Below are positions 47,376 to 59,360 of a stretch of 64,000 nt of DNA, one piece after another. The position numbers and the translations under genes are program-made. Positions within the stretch are counted from its first letter, which is position 1. Each line of letters starts with the position of its first letter. The stretch comes from Orbilia blumenaviensis. Taxonomy: Eukaryota; Ascomycota; Orbiliomycetes; Orbiliales; Orbiliaceae. The stretch covers positions 1,116,001-1,180,000 of the forward strand of contig JAVHNS010000002.1 in the NCBI GenBank assembly GCA_036872755.1. The letters are read 5' to 3'. Below the pieces are notes generated by a model, which worked only from the letters and a program-made list of their open reading frames with translations, ran no database searches and was not told the origin of the DNA.

Positions 47376-49106
47376 ACAAACCTTAGCAAAGCGAGCAATA
47401 CCTTCTATCAACAGTCCTGGCTCCTCTATTTCCTTTCCTCTTAAATTCATTTCTTCTGTAATATATTATACTACCTGATTTTATTTCCTTTTTTTATCTA
47501 TTCGGCGTCGGAACGTTTCCTATATATCTTATTTGTGTTTCTTATTCAAACATCTTGGGCCTGCATATTCCTTTTATCTTCCTATTTTCTTTTCTTTGTA
47601 ATTTACCTTGTCTTCTCTATATTTCCCTCTATACTTTTTTTTTCTTTCTCTTCACGAACCGTCACGATACAGTCGTTTTATCTACAACCATTTCCTTCTG
47701 TCAACCCTCATCATCAATTCACCCCTACAACAGCTGTGGGTGGTTGTTGTCTGTTTCTTTCTGTTTTATTGGAATATCATCCAACTACTAGTTACTACCC
47801 TTAGTTATAGCGTTTTTTAACAACACCCGTAACTAAATAAAGGATACTCATCGTATGCAATTTGCATAGTATATCTGTTCCCGTCTATTATAAATCGATG
47901 TATATGACGTAAAAAAATCAATTGATCAAGTGAAAGAATTTATATTTAAACAAGCCTCCCCTAACCGTAGTTCGGGTATGCATGCGTATCATCAACTATG
48001 TTGTAGACGGGCGTTTAGTGCCTTCAACCCTATCGGTATCATACTCTGGTAGGATGGATTCTCCGCGTACGAAGACGTAAATAACTCCTTCTGCAAAAGA
48101 ATAATCAACCGAAAATGAAAGTAAAACCTCAACAGAATCAATAATATGTATGATCAACGAAAAGCGAAACTCCATAGGTCCATAAATTACTAAATCCTAT
48201 TGTCTGGACCAAACATCTACACACATCGAGACATCGCAATTGAAAAAACTCATGGATTTTTAATTAGGACTCATCGAAACCCCTCCACCTACCCTCCGAC
48301 ATAATACGCCATTGAAAGCCTCGCATCTGCCATGCCCAAATTATAACGCATACGCATGCAATTCCTGCGCAATAATAACGTCTTCTTTCAACCTGCCTCC
48401 TAAAAAGGATCACCCCACCAATTGCACAGAAAAAAAGCCCCATGTCTCGAGCTCCCCATTTCCAAGCGAGGCAAATTATCGAATGACCGAGATCTCCAGG
48501 GGGGAGGGATTAAGCTAAAGTGGCGGTTGTGGTCCTTTTAGCCCACCTGCCTAAACGGCCCCAAAAAAAAACACAACTCCAGCTTTTTTTCGGCATTGCT
48601 TTCCGAGCCCAGAGGCTGATTTCTCCACGTGCACTTAATATTTCGCCCCATCCGGTTCGGAGAAATTGATGTCATTTTCCATTCGGGAATATCATGAGAA
48701 TTAAAAGAAGAAGGAAAGCAAGATATCGTAATTTAAAGGAAAACACCATGAACACCTTGAAAAAACCCATGAAAAAGCCATATCCACCAAGGGCCCAAAA
48801 AGACAAAAGCCGACTAACAATGAGAGAAGCAAGTCATATGTACTTTAAAAGAAGCGAAAAAGCCGTTTAGTTCGCCACCCATACGAAGCAAAGCAAAGCC
48901 ACAGGAAGAACAAAAGTGAAAGAAACAAGATTGAAATAGTCCACCCCACATCGTAGAACCGATCTTCGTATTGGGCGACGACGGCAGTAAAGAAGCGACT
49001 AGCAAACCCTCATCCTCTAATTTGAGTGATTCATGACTTCCTAGTCCCAGTACGTGTCGTAGTTTTATTTCCAGACCCAGGATAAACCCATTCCACATAT
49101 CTGCAT
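47376..49106. other. Convergent intergenic region
   Basis: T-rich 3' flank of the membrane-protein gene, with several AATAAA-like sites (for example 47836), followed by the 3' flank of the Rcr-like gene. No gene is supported. Confidence 0.55.
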
Positions 49107-49732
49107 TTAACGCTTATGTGTCTCCTCCGGCCTCGGTGGAATATAGGGTGCAGAACTACCTCCAAAGTTATTCATTTCGTAATTCTGTCCACCAGTGTAT
49201 GTAGTTCCGGTTTCCTGTTGGCCGTAATACCCAGCATTGCTAGGTGGTGAATAAACCGGCGGGCTTCCGGCCGGATTGTACTGTGGCTGCTGAGTTGAAG
49301 CATAAGTATACCCTCCGTATTGCGGACCGGTATTATGATTATTCTGTGGGATGCTGTGAACATCATAAGCCGGCGGGGCAGCCCATGCGGTTCCATAGAA
49401 TGGTGAGAGGCCACGGGAACGACGGCGACGGGCAGAGAGGCAGGCGCAGAGAAGTAGCACGACAGCGGAAAACGCTAGAGGAACAGGTTAGTATGACTAT
49501 TGATACAGGGTTCGGATAGAATAGAAACGTACCTAACAGAGCGCCTAGGACGGCCCAACGTTGCCAGTGGTACCACGGCGAGTAGTAGCACCCTGTGGCA
49601 TCGCAATTGCTAAAACGCTAGGGTTAGCAAATAAAGGTAACTAACGTTATGGGAAAAGAATGGGATGAAGGTGACATACTAGTAGGCCCTCTTAGCGAGA
49701 AGATGTATTTCGTCTCTGGGTAGAGCAACCAT
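49107..49732 (-). CDS. Rcr1/Rcr2-like membrane protein, three exons
   Basis: Rcr proteins are single-pass membrane proteins of the ER, endosome or vacuole. In yeast they affect chitin deposition (Congo red resistance) and bind the ubiquitin ligase Rsp5. Exons are 49732-49680, 49609-49533 and 49474-49107 (165 aa). The introns (70 and 58 nt) restore RAYYNCDATGCYYSPWYHWQ and GALLAFSAVVLLL. A Cys- and Trp-containing luminal N-terminus (about 18-34) precedes a transmembrane helix (35-57). A basic stop-transfer patch (ARRRRSRG) follows, and then a Pro/Gln/Tyr-rich cytosolic tail. Two PPxY motifs, PPAY (77-80) and PPVY (115-118), fit WW-domain (Rsp5/Nedd4) binding. The family assignment rests on this architecture. 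Confidence 0.84.
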
Positions 49733-52700
49733 AGTTATTCTATTGTGATATTTTATTTTAAATTTTTATTTTAGTTTTTTTTTTTTTTTATTTTCGATCG
49801 TCGAAAGGATAAGGATATTGAATCCGAGTTCTTTTGATAAATGTGCAAATTCGAAGCGGGCGGCAGCAATGATATAGTTGATCAGCAGCAATAGTTTTGC
49901 TTTTCGTCTGAACTGAACTTTTGTTGCTCAAGTTATTCTGGAATGTTTCTGGAAAGAGAACAAATTCCAGGTTAGTAAAAAAAAAAAACGGGTTATGAGA
50001 AGGTTTTATTTTAAACTTGAATCGAAAATATCTCTGAGCGGGAAAGGGGAATAGAGTTATGGTTATAAGCAATTCGTGGAAGTAAGCGGAAGGAGAGGTA
50101 GATATTTGAGTTTTTCGCAGCAAAATGCCAAAAAGCTAGGTTGCCCGGTGCATCTGGAATAGCGGAGTTTTCAGGTGCGCTCGCAGTTGCACCGCAATGG
50201 TGCACTGCCCGGCCGACTGCCACACAGTTCTGCATTGCCGGGCCCTCTCGTGATTCGGAATTGAATCAAGCCGGGGTTCGATTCATAAGACTCTTTAAGA
50301 CCGCGAAAAGAGCCCCAAGAGGGGGCGTAGACTCGTTCTCATACTTACAAGGATACTCTTGAGCTCTCTTATGTTCCAGGCAGTTCTGGCTTGAGGGGCG
50401 ATGATGATGAATCCGAAAGCGAAGAGATTCCTTAAGGCGTTTCTCTCCTCTATTTCTCTTTCTCTCTTTCTTGCAGCCGGATGCGGTGTCGTTGAGTTGC
50501 AGTTGACTGGGGTGCCAAGCGCAAGCCAAATGCAACGGTGATGTCAATGTCAGGACACTGAGCTGTGCTGTTCGATGGCTAGCTGGATTAACTAGCTTCC
50601 CGTGGGCAACCACTTTGTTGTTATTATAGTACTACCACTGATAATGAATGATGACTATGATTACAACGATACCGAATGATGACGAAGCGACGGGAAGAAA
50701 GGGAAAAGAGGACAGAATACGAAGAAGAAGAAGAAGAACAAACTCAGTCCTTTCTTAAGTATTCCAGGCTCTGGTCTTGGTGCCCCCCTCAGTTCCCACA
50801 GTTTGTCCCTCGACTTTCCCCGTTTACAGCGACAGAAGATCCCGGCTTTTTCTCGGCGATACCTGGGCAGGTTACGTAGGCATGCTGAATGTACCTATAC
50901 TTGAGATTGATTTTACGGCTATATCAATCACCTGATACTCTTGGGGTTTTAAACTCAATAATATACCCGAGTAGTTTCGGCGGTACTGGCTGTTCGCTTG
51001 CAAACGTGCTCATACAGATGAAATATTCGAAATTCAATGCAATGATGTGGAATGCTGCATACCACCGTCCCTGATCTTAAAATATCACCGGACGAAGGCC
51101 AGAGCTTGAATTCCCAAGATTTCAATACTTTTGCCTGGGCTCGGAATAGATGGTTTAAATATAGCTAGCCAGCCGATCAGCTCTTTATCTCGAGCTTGAT
51201 CATGATTGCCCAGTTCTGAATGTAGATTCAAGATATCTGGATACTATTGGTCTCGTAGATACTAATACTATCCCAACAGAAATATAGTTAATATATATGA
51301 TAATACAGTATGCCCATAATGGCCCCATGAGTTTCCTAAAGGTAAGAAGTTACGGTACTGATAGACTATGATACATGTGAATACTAAAATCAGCTGGTTG
51401 ACTGGTTACACAAATCTATACAGCAGCGGTTGTATGCCTATCGATAGCCAAGTACCTATTTACCTTGGTATTTGCCCGTATTGGTATAATTGCCGTCGAA
51501 GATCATAGCAATCCAACAAGCTCTAACAAGTACCCCTGGATCACAGAGCATGCTCCTAGAGATGAATATTGCTATTCACTACCTAGGTAGAGCAATGCTA
51601 CTAAACTGGTAGATTTACAAGCTATGGTCTATATACTCGCCCAAAACTTTGCTAACATCACAGTCTAGAACTACCCTGAAAATTGCAGTTCAAGGCGACA
51701 CCGTCCCACAATGGAATTCGTAGAATCCGTAGGGGTATTTTCTGCATATGCACTAAAAAATACCTGAACCGTGATTCAGACTTCGTGTCACAATCATACG
51801 TATAATCAAGTACTAGAAGTGGCTATACCGCTGGATATCCAACCTGTAGCTTACGTACATATATATACCGCAAAACAGAAGGCAAGTGCCAATTTATCAT
51901 TAGTGAGAATAGTATAACCCACATATACGTTTAAACGGGGAGTTTCCCTTCAGGGGGCAGATTTATAATGCTATAGCGCCCAGACTGCATACCTGAAACG
52001 AGGTAAGGTATACCTGTGCCCTCAGACTATAGACCTCATTGCATTGGGGCATATTAACATAAAACAAGCACGCCAAAACAAAGACTAGGATATATTGACA
52101 AAAAAGAGAGAGGGCGCGAGAAATAAAGACCCTGCATACCATAGTTCAGGCCCAGACTCTCGAGTTTCCAACGAAAAACAGATGAACCATTGCAAGGCTG
52201 AGATCCTCAGAACAATTCCCCGACCCTCCGATTATCTGCTGTGCTAGATCTATCGAAATTCCATTTGGTGGATAAAATAATCAAACCCCTAGGTACTAGG
52301 GGAATGATGACGACGACCCAGCCTTGGCTATTTGACTTCTTACACCAATGATCTTTTTCCTTTATTGCATGTACTATACTTTCAATGAGGCAGTGCTGAA
52401 ACATCCGTTGAGAAACCTAACTTCTATGGATTGGTGTGGGGGAGCCGGGCCGAGTATGATTTTTATAAGCATTTATACCACTAAAATCTATTCAGAATAT
52501 AATACACCTCTTCGCACTTAGACACATCAATATATTATTAGCTTAGTAAGAACGCATCCTGTAAGAATTTATTTAATAATCGGCACATCTTTCTTCGCTC
52601 TGGGCCTATATATATAAATGTAAAATAAAAAAGTATACGCATCTCGGTAAAATATTTAGACATAGTAATCGCTAATGCGACATTCCAATTGCCCGTTTTA

Positions 52701-54579
52701 GACTTACCGAAAATACCGACAGCGCCCGGGGTTGAACAACTTTTTCCGGGGGGCAGACTCTAACAGGATTTGGGAGGATCTTGTTGCATGTTTCCCAATC
52801 GGCACCGACATCTATCAATGGAAATTGGGCCGAACCCGTCCGTGTAGGCCTAAAGTTAGGCACAAACTGGCTAACGTATTTTAAGTAAGGTATTTAAGCA
52901 GCTTGGTTAGCTAGCTCCCGTTAGCTCGATGGTCGGTTCAACGACCATGACGAACTAGTTTTAAAATTTCCGGTATACATGCAATCATGAAAGCTGGGTA
53001 TTAGTTCGACACTACTACCTCTTACTATAACACTAAGTGCTCAATCTCAACCCCCAAACAGTGCTAACCAAACCCAAGTATCTCCATATCCTCCCTTTTA
53101 AAACCCGTTAATATCATTAACCCCATAATAATACAGTTCAAATATTAATATAACAAAACCCCGTTAATATCGATTAACATATATAACTGCATGGCAGGAC
53201 GTAAATCTCCCACGTGTGCCAAAATAAACTCACCCCCATAATTTTAACACACGTGGAAGCTCTCCATCCAATCCACGCCCTACCGAACGATCACCCTCGT
53301 CAAACAGGACCCACTCTTTTCTTTTATTACCAATCTGTATCAAGTTGTAGCAGTGGCAATAGAAATCAGGAAACGACGAAATGAAATTCGTATCAAGGCG
53401 TATATATATACACACACTAGGTATATAAAAACATCGGAAAGATGAGGGGAATCCGGATAGGGTGTTCATGACGACTGCTAGCTATTCAAACAATTCCCAG
53501 CAAAGCTCAAAGCGAAAACAATCACGCTATGACGGGTGAAACCAAGTGAGTAAGCAATTGTATAAAGAGAAATCCAGTGCGCAAATGCAGTCGTCAGGTA
53601 CTAAGTAGAGTGAAGTGAAGTAAAGTAAATATGAAAAAGTATCAAATAAAAATGAATAATAAAAGTAATCCGCCCGCTCGAAAAGAGAAAAATAGTAATA
53701 CTAAGAGTTAATAGCCACCCCCTTCCCTCGTTCCCTGATCAAAAACTGGAGCAACTTTAAGTATAAGTAAACTCGCGGAAAACCAAATTGTGATGAAGTT
53801 TCCCCGCAAAATCCAAAAGAAACCAGAGCGGATCGGATTAGAAAAAAAAAAAAAAAGAAAAAAGAAAAAAGGAAGCCCGTAGTGCTCTCGCCGCTCACTA
53901 ATGAAAGAATACCGTCTAATAAACTAAACAAAGAAAGCATCAAATCAAAATACACATCCGCAAATGACAAACACGATTAAAAAAGAAAACCTGAATGCTA
54001 GGGTTCAAGTTCTTTCACCAAATCAATGGGGGGTGATGCACCCCATATCGGATCTAGGCTAGAATTGCTGCTTCTTTTTTTTTGTAATTTTGTCTCCCAT
54101 TCTTTCTCAATCGTTAGAATTCGAAAAAAAAAAGAAAAGAAAAAGCCACGATAATATAGCAGGGGCGTAGTAGCAACAAAGGGTTAAACTTCAAACGAAG
54201 TTCGGATATATAAATAGAAAGATGACACGATAAAACGATAGTGCACGCTCGGGTATTAGAAACTAGAAATTAGCAAGCTTAGCAAGAAGAAAAAAAAAGT
54301 ATGAAAAAGACAAGAGAGAAAAAAATGCAATAAAAAGAAGAAAGGCTTCGTTAAAATCCCGGACACATCAAGTCATCAATGGTTGTTTGTGGAAGGGTGC
54401 ATAGCAAGGAAATCCGGCCGTGTGTCGAAGTCGAATCGCGAGGCAAAGAAGGAGAATCGAACTTGAAGATTCCTCAATGAGAGATAAGAAAAGGGAAGGA
54501 AAAAGAAAGGGAAAAAAAAAAAAAAAACCTCCCTGGGAGGAATATAATTTTTTTTTGTTTTTGGCGGTGATAGCGGCCA
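49733..54579. other. 4.8-kb intergenic region, AT-rich, no supportable gene
   Basis: Between the Rcr-like gene promoter and the ARL8 3' flank. Seen: T-run near 49767-49780, (GAA)n near 50723-50738, an inverted repeat at 51570-51597, a 7-bp perfect hairpin at 52929-52948, TA and CA runs at 53400-53417, and many A-runs (53840-54540). Open frames are short and featureless. Confidence 0.5.
51570..51597. repeat. Inverted repeat around CTACCTAGGTAG
   Basis: CTACCTAGGTAG (51580-51591) is a perfect 12-bp palindrome. Outer arms TTGCT (51570 area) and AGCAA (51592-51596) extend the symmetry after a short asymmetric gap. It belongs to the same motif set as 13717-13771. Confidence 0.55.
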
Positions 54580-55454
54580 TCATTTCTTTGCTTTGTTGAT
54601 AAGCCATTGCAACACTGCATCAAGATTTGTTTCCTCTTTGGCGCTGATACTGTAGCAGGATACCTCCCGGTGCTTGATCTCTCGCAGGTCGAGCTCGTCA
54701 ATCAGGTCGTCAACTCCTAACTTTTCGGGGAGATCCGATTTGTTCCCGAGGACCAGGAGGGGAATGCCTTCTAGGATCGGTTTCAGAAGGAGTGTGTGAA
54801 GTTCTTCTCGAGCAATTGGGAGGGCGGCAATGTCTGCTGCATCGACAATAAAACTAAAACACACAGTGTTAGATTTCCAGATCATAAAAAACTCTACATG
54901 AGCCCGAACTTACACAATTGCATTTGCACCACGGCAATATCGCTCCCACATCGCTCTAAACCTAGGCTGTCCGCCCAAATCCCAGCTATGCAACATGTCA
55001 GCAACTGGCCCTGTAAACAATATTGGGGTAAACCAACTCACCACTTGAGTGTAACATGACCCTTTTGTACTCTCTTCATGTTAAAGCCAACAGTAGGGAT
55101 GGAGCTACATTGCTAAAAGTTAGCTGCTGGTCAATAGAAAATATAAAAACAAAGGACTACCGTACTCAGTGGTAAATTCGCCTCCCTAAGCCACCAATTG
55201 CACATTAGCATCATCCTACCGTTAAATACATACTCCAATGGGCAAGCTTACCGAAAGAACTCTCAGCAGAGATGTCTTGCCTGCATTCTGTAGACCAATC
55301 ATCGTAATATCCATCTCCGTAGCCCTAAGTACAGCATGTCAGCAAAAACGTTGTCTCAACTCGCTTATACTCTTTCCGTTACCGTCGATGGGAGGCGATC
55401 GTACCAAAACAGGCTAAGTAGCCAATCGTATATTCTTCTGAAGAATCCAGCCAT
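54580..55454 (-). CDS. ARL8: ARF-like small GTPase ARL8, six exons
   Basis: ARL8 GTPases recruit effectors to lysosome/vacuole membranes for organelle positioning and fusion. Exons are 55454-55405, 55324-55252, 55185-55166, 55104-55042, 54985-54914 and 54853-54580 (183 aa, family about 186). Each junction restores conserved sequence: [49 protein letters not shown] and NAIV/FIVDAAD. Visible motifs are the P-loop GLQNAGKT (27-34), switch-I PTVGF, WDLGGQ (70-75), NKSD (130-133) and the SAK-type CYSISAKE. There is no Gly2, so no myristoylation; the N-terminal amphipathic helix ([17 protein letters not shown]) fits ARL8. Exon 3 is only 20 nt, and all introns are 56-80 nt. Identity is firm. Confidence 0.94.
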
Positions 55455-58400
55455 GGTTATTGATGTCTCGTCGAATCGAACGGTAGAGGGAGGAGAAAGT
55501 GGGGGCGTCAGCGACGGAATTGGAGAGGAAGAGAGCCGCAAAAACGGACGCAAAGTCTCCTCGGCCAACGGGGTGATGTGTTCCTTTTCCCGAGCTTTGT
55601 GCTAACTATTGGTTTGAGCAAAGTTTCCGGGGTGATGCCAGATAGGCGATAATCTTTGAGAAGGGAGTATGCTGCCGAACAGTGATGCTGTAGCAAACAA
55701 TGGGATAAAAGATGAGATGTAGGAAGAATTGGTTCAAAAAGCTCCGATTAAAAGTAAAACAGAAAGCCTCCGGATTCCGTGCTGTAGATTTGTATCTTTT
55801 TCTTGTTAGGTAAAAAGGATCTTTATAATAAAAAGTTCCCCAGATGATCAGCGTCCCGTAGGACCCTCGTGCGATCGTAATTCTAGTATCTTTCAAGTTC
55901 CATGAATCGCAGAAGTGAGTAAAGAGAACCTCGTGAACCCTAGTCGTCGGTGGTACAAATGGCAATCGACGGCCCTGCTCCTGAAGTCCCTATTGGTGAT
56001 CCGAAGAGGCAATACGGTCCAGGCGAGAGGCAAAGGAAATAGAGCAATCCGGATTGCCGTCTAACGGAAGTGCAGGTTTTCCAGGGATACCTTTTTTGGT
56101 ATTTTGTTTTGTTTTTGTTTTTGAAGGTGATGTAATTTCCTCGAGGCTAAAGCTATCGGACGTCGATAGTTGGTGTTCTTTTTTTTTTTTTTTTTTTTCC
56201 TTGACAGGTCCTGGTCCTCTTAAACGCTGTGTGTCCGGGAAAAGCGGGTAGCCGGGCTGTGTCTCTAGGATATATGCAGATTATATGCGCGTGAAGGGGG
56301 GAGCGGATCCAGGGTTTGAAGCAAAGTTGGTGTCTTCGGAGGATTGTTGTGGAGTACAGAGCAAGGAAGAAAAACAGGACAGTAGGTAAAAAAATATATC
56401 AAAGATGTGGTTCCGGAGGAAGGCTTCTCCAAAATGCGGTTCCTAGTGGTGGTAGGGATGGTAGCTCCTGCGGCAGTTCAAAAGAGGTGTTCCAGGCGAG
56501 ACGTGGAATGGGAGCTTGGGATGGGTCAGCGGTTTGGATTGGAAATTTGAGGGATATGTCGAATGCGACTTCTGCAGTTTAAACTTGGGGTAGGCAGGCC
56601 GTGGAATGTAGATCGCAGTGAGTTTAGCAGTCACCGGAGGATATAACGTCCCGCGAATGCACCTAGGTAAAGTAAAAGCAGTGGTCCCTGGCGGCTGGTG
56701 GAGGTCCAGAAACTTGGAAGACTAGGAGTGAATTATGAGGTCACGGAGAAGATAGGCGCGCCACAAAGGGACCGGGAGAAGACCAGATGGAGAGAGAAAA
56801 ACCAGTGATATCCCAATGATATCGATGCGGGAAACGGTAGCTTCTTCGGACGTGTTGGAGGAGCTTGGATGGGAGGATGCAACAGTGTAAGCAGAAGGCA
56901 CAGTCAGGATCGTGTGTAGGCTCTTTTTTTTTTTTTATAAAAAAAAAGAAGAAGAGGAGAGAAAGAAGAAAAAGAAAGAAACAAAGAACGGAATTGGAAG
57001 TCCAGCAGGTGAACTTTGTGGAGTAGTTCGTGTAGTAGTTTATCGAAAAAGACCTGGCCTGGGGATGGGTGTGTATATGGTTCTGTCGCTATATGTTGCA
57101 CGACATGAACGAGAGAGGGAAAAAAAGTCTAGCTTAACGATGGAGAGGCCGGGATACCAATGCAGCAGATTCTATTCGACGATGATGCGACTATATAGGT
57201 GCGAAAAATTGTGAGTAGAAGAGACCTGAAAGAGAGCAGAGGCCCAATAGCAATGCGGCAGACGAAGTGTGGAGGGAATAAAAAGGCAAAGGCAAGCTTT
57301 CTGACGAATGAAAGGGGAGCAAGGGGGAAGAACGAAGTGACGGGGCACGAGAAGCTTGCATGAAAGAAGAACTCTGGAAGGAAGTCAACGAGGACAAGGG
57401 AGAAAGAGATGTGAGGCAGGAATTGGAAGCCCTGATATTGATATTTGATATTGGAAACCACAGCCGCTGGTTGGGGGTGTGAGGGAATGGAAAGGGAAGA
57501 GCCTCGAAGGAGGAGTGGAACGCAGGTACGAGAAACACCCACACATGTACACAGCCGGACTAGCAAGCCCCCGGAAAAGCAGGATCGCGAGAGTCGCAAG
57601 TTGACGACAACCTCTCTAGCTCTACCCAGGACTTCAGCTCTCCGGGCCGGGTTGGGCTGGGGGCTAGGCTGGGAGGGGGGGAGGGCGGTTGAGGTTGAGG
57701 GGGGGGTGGATATAACGGTGGGAATTGCAGTTAACTGTACCGTACCTCCAGGGACGCGCAGGGCTTCGACATTCAACGTATGAAAGGAGTAAGTAAGAAT
57801 TAAGCCCAGGTAGTAAATTTATGATATGACATGTAATGTAGGTACGTATGTGGACGGATTGAAATGTGCGATACAGCAGAAGAAACCGCAGTTAATGTTG
57901 CAGAGGGAAGGCCGGCGGCTGTGAGCTCTTGATCTTGCTTGATCGGCCTTGGAAGAGCTGTCTGTTGCCAAAAGTAGCGCGGGTATTGATTCCTCTCTGG
58001 CTTGACTGAACTCGGCTTAGAAAGATATATCTTAAGCTTGCAAGGCGGGAAAAGAAAGTAGCAAAGTAGAAAAATAAAAAAAGGGAAAAAGAAAAGTGCA
58101 CTGAATACCTATGAAGCAAACAGAGGAAAAATAAATACGATACATTATGACATAAAGGAAATATAATATCATCACTGTACTACTTCATGGCCGGCGGGTA
58201 TGTATGGGATGTATGCATGGGCAAGGACGTAGATATAGATGGAAGGGGGAGTATGTGCGAATGAGGATATTTGATTTTTCTTTTTCACCATCTCTGCAGT
58301 ACCTTTCTCCTCTATCTCTTTTTTTCCCTTTGCTATTCTCTTTTTCTTTCTCTTTCTTGCTTTTCGGCGCTTTGACGTCGCTTTTTTGCATTTGCATTCG

Positions 58401-58882
58401 ATTCGCGAGATAAATCCTCTGGCATGGCATGGGATGGGACATGGGGAGTGGGAGGGATGGCTGCGGATGGATTGGATTGGATGCGCTTATACTCACAGTC
58501 TTGGTTCCATATAAAAAAGGCCCCGGGTCCATGTACCAATTTGCATTTAATACGCTGTCTGGCCTGGATGTCTGGTACGGTTATAACTACCGCTGTGTGT
58601 CCGAGCAGTAACGTTATAACGTAACTAAATATCTGCAGCGTTTGGAGTAAACTATAAAATATTGGCGATGTCGATAAAAGCAGTAGTCTCGTGTCTGGGC
58701 TGTAGGTAAAATGTATCGAGTGCCGAGTATCGAGTATCGTATCGTACCGGATGCTATGCGTGTAATGTATATGTAGCTAATGCCCAGGCCAGGCCAGAAC
58801 ACTGATCCCCACAAGGCCTTGGTAAGCAGGCATTCCTTTCTTTTTATTCTTAATTTATATATATCCTTTTTACTTTTTTACG

Positions 58883-58912
<30 letters not shown>
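58883..58912 (+). repeat. A30 homopolymer
   Basis: Thirty consecutive A are read directly in noncoding sequence. Similar runs are A29 at 61758-61786 and A28 at 62975-63002. Confidence 0.85.
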
Positions 58913-58915
<3 letters not shown>

Positions 58916-59332
58916 AAGATGTTAGGATTTTTCGAGGAATAATATAATACAGGTATAATGTTCATGATCGTGGAAATATATGCGAAATGGACTCACCTGC
59001 TCGTGATAATGGGGCTTTAGGTAACTAACCTCGACTGTTCGACTGTCGCTTGACCTTGCCTTGACCTCGCTGGGAAGGCGCCAGGAGATCCGGAGAGGGA
59101 CAGAGAGAGGTTCGAATTCCCTCTGGCCAGGCCCCGGCTTTATCCCACGAATGTTAACCTCAACAATAAAATTCTCTAGGTAAAAGCCCGACCACCAACG
59201 GGGGGGTTGTTGATGAGGGTGTGGTGAGGTTTCGTATTTTCAGGGCAATGTGGGGTCTCTCCGTCCGAATTATTATTTCCTCTCTCGCTCTCACTCGCTC
59301 TCTGAAGAAATTTAGTTTTCAAACCGAAAAAA

Positions 59333-59360
59333 AAGAAAGAAAGAAAGAAAGAAAGAAAAA
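59333..59360 (+). repeat. (GAAA)n microsatellite
   Basis: About six tandem GAAA units followed by further A-rich sequence. Confidence 0.75.

Noticed and set aside
50266..50290. GGGGTTCGATTC, T-arm-like
   Set aside because: The flanks do not pair as a T stem, and no tRNA fold surrounds it.
57129..57776. 215-codon minus-strand open frame
   Set aside because: Ser/Leu/Phe low complexity, no recognisable domain or plausible start region.
59108..59132. GAGGTTCGAATTCCCTC, resembling a tRNA T-arm
   Set aside because: Stem pairing is imperfect and no D-arm, anticodon arm or acceptor stem can be found around it.
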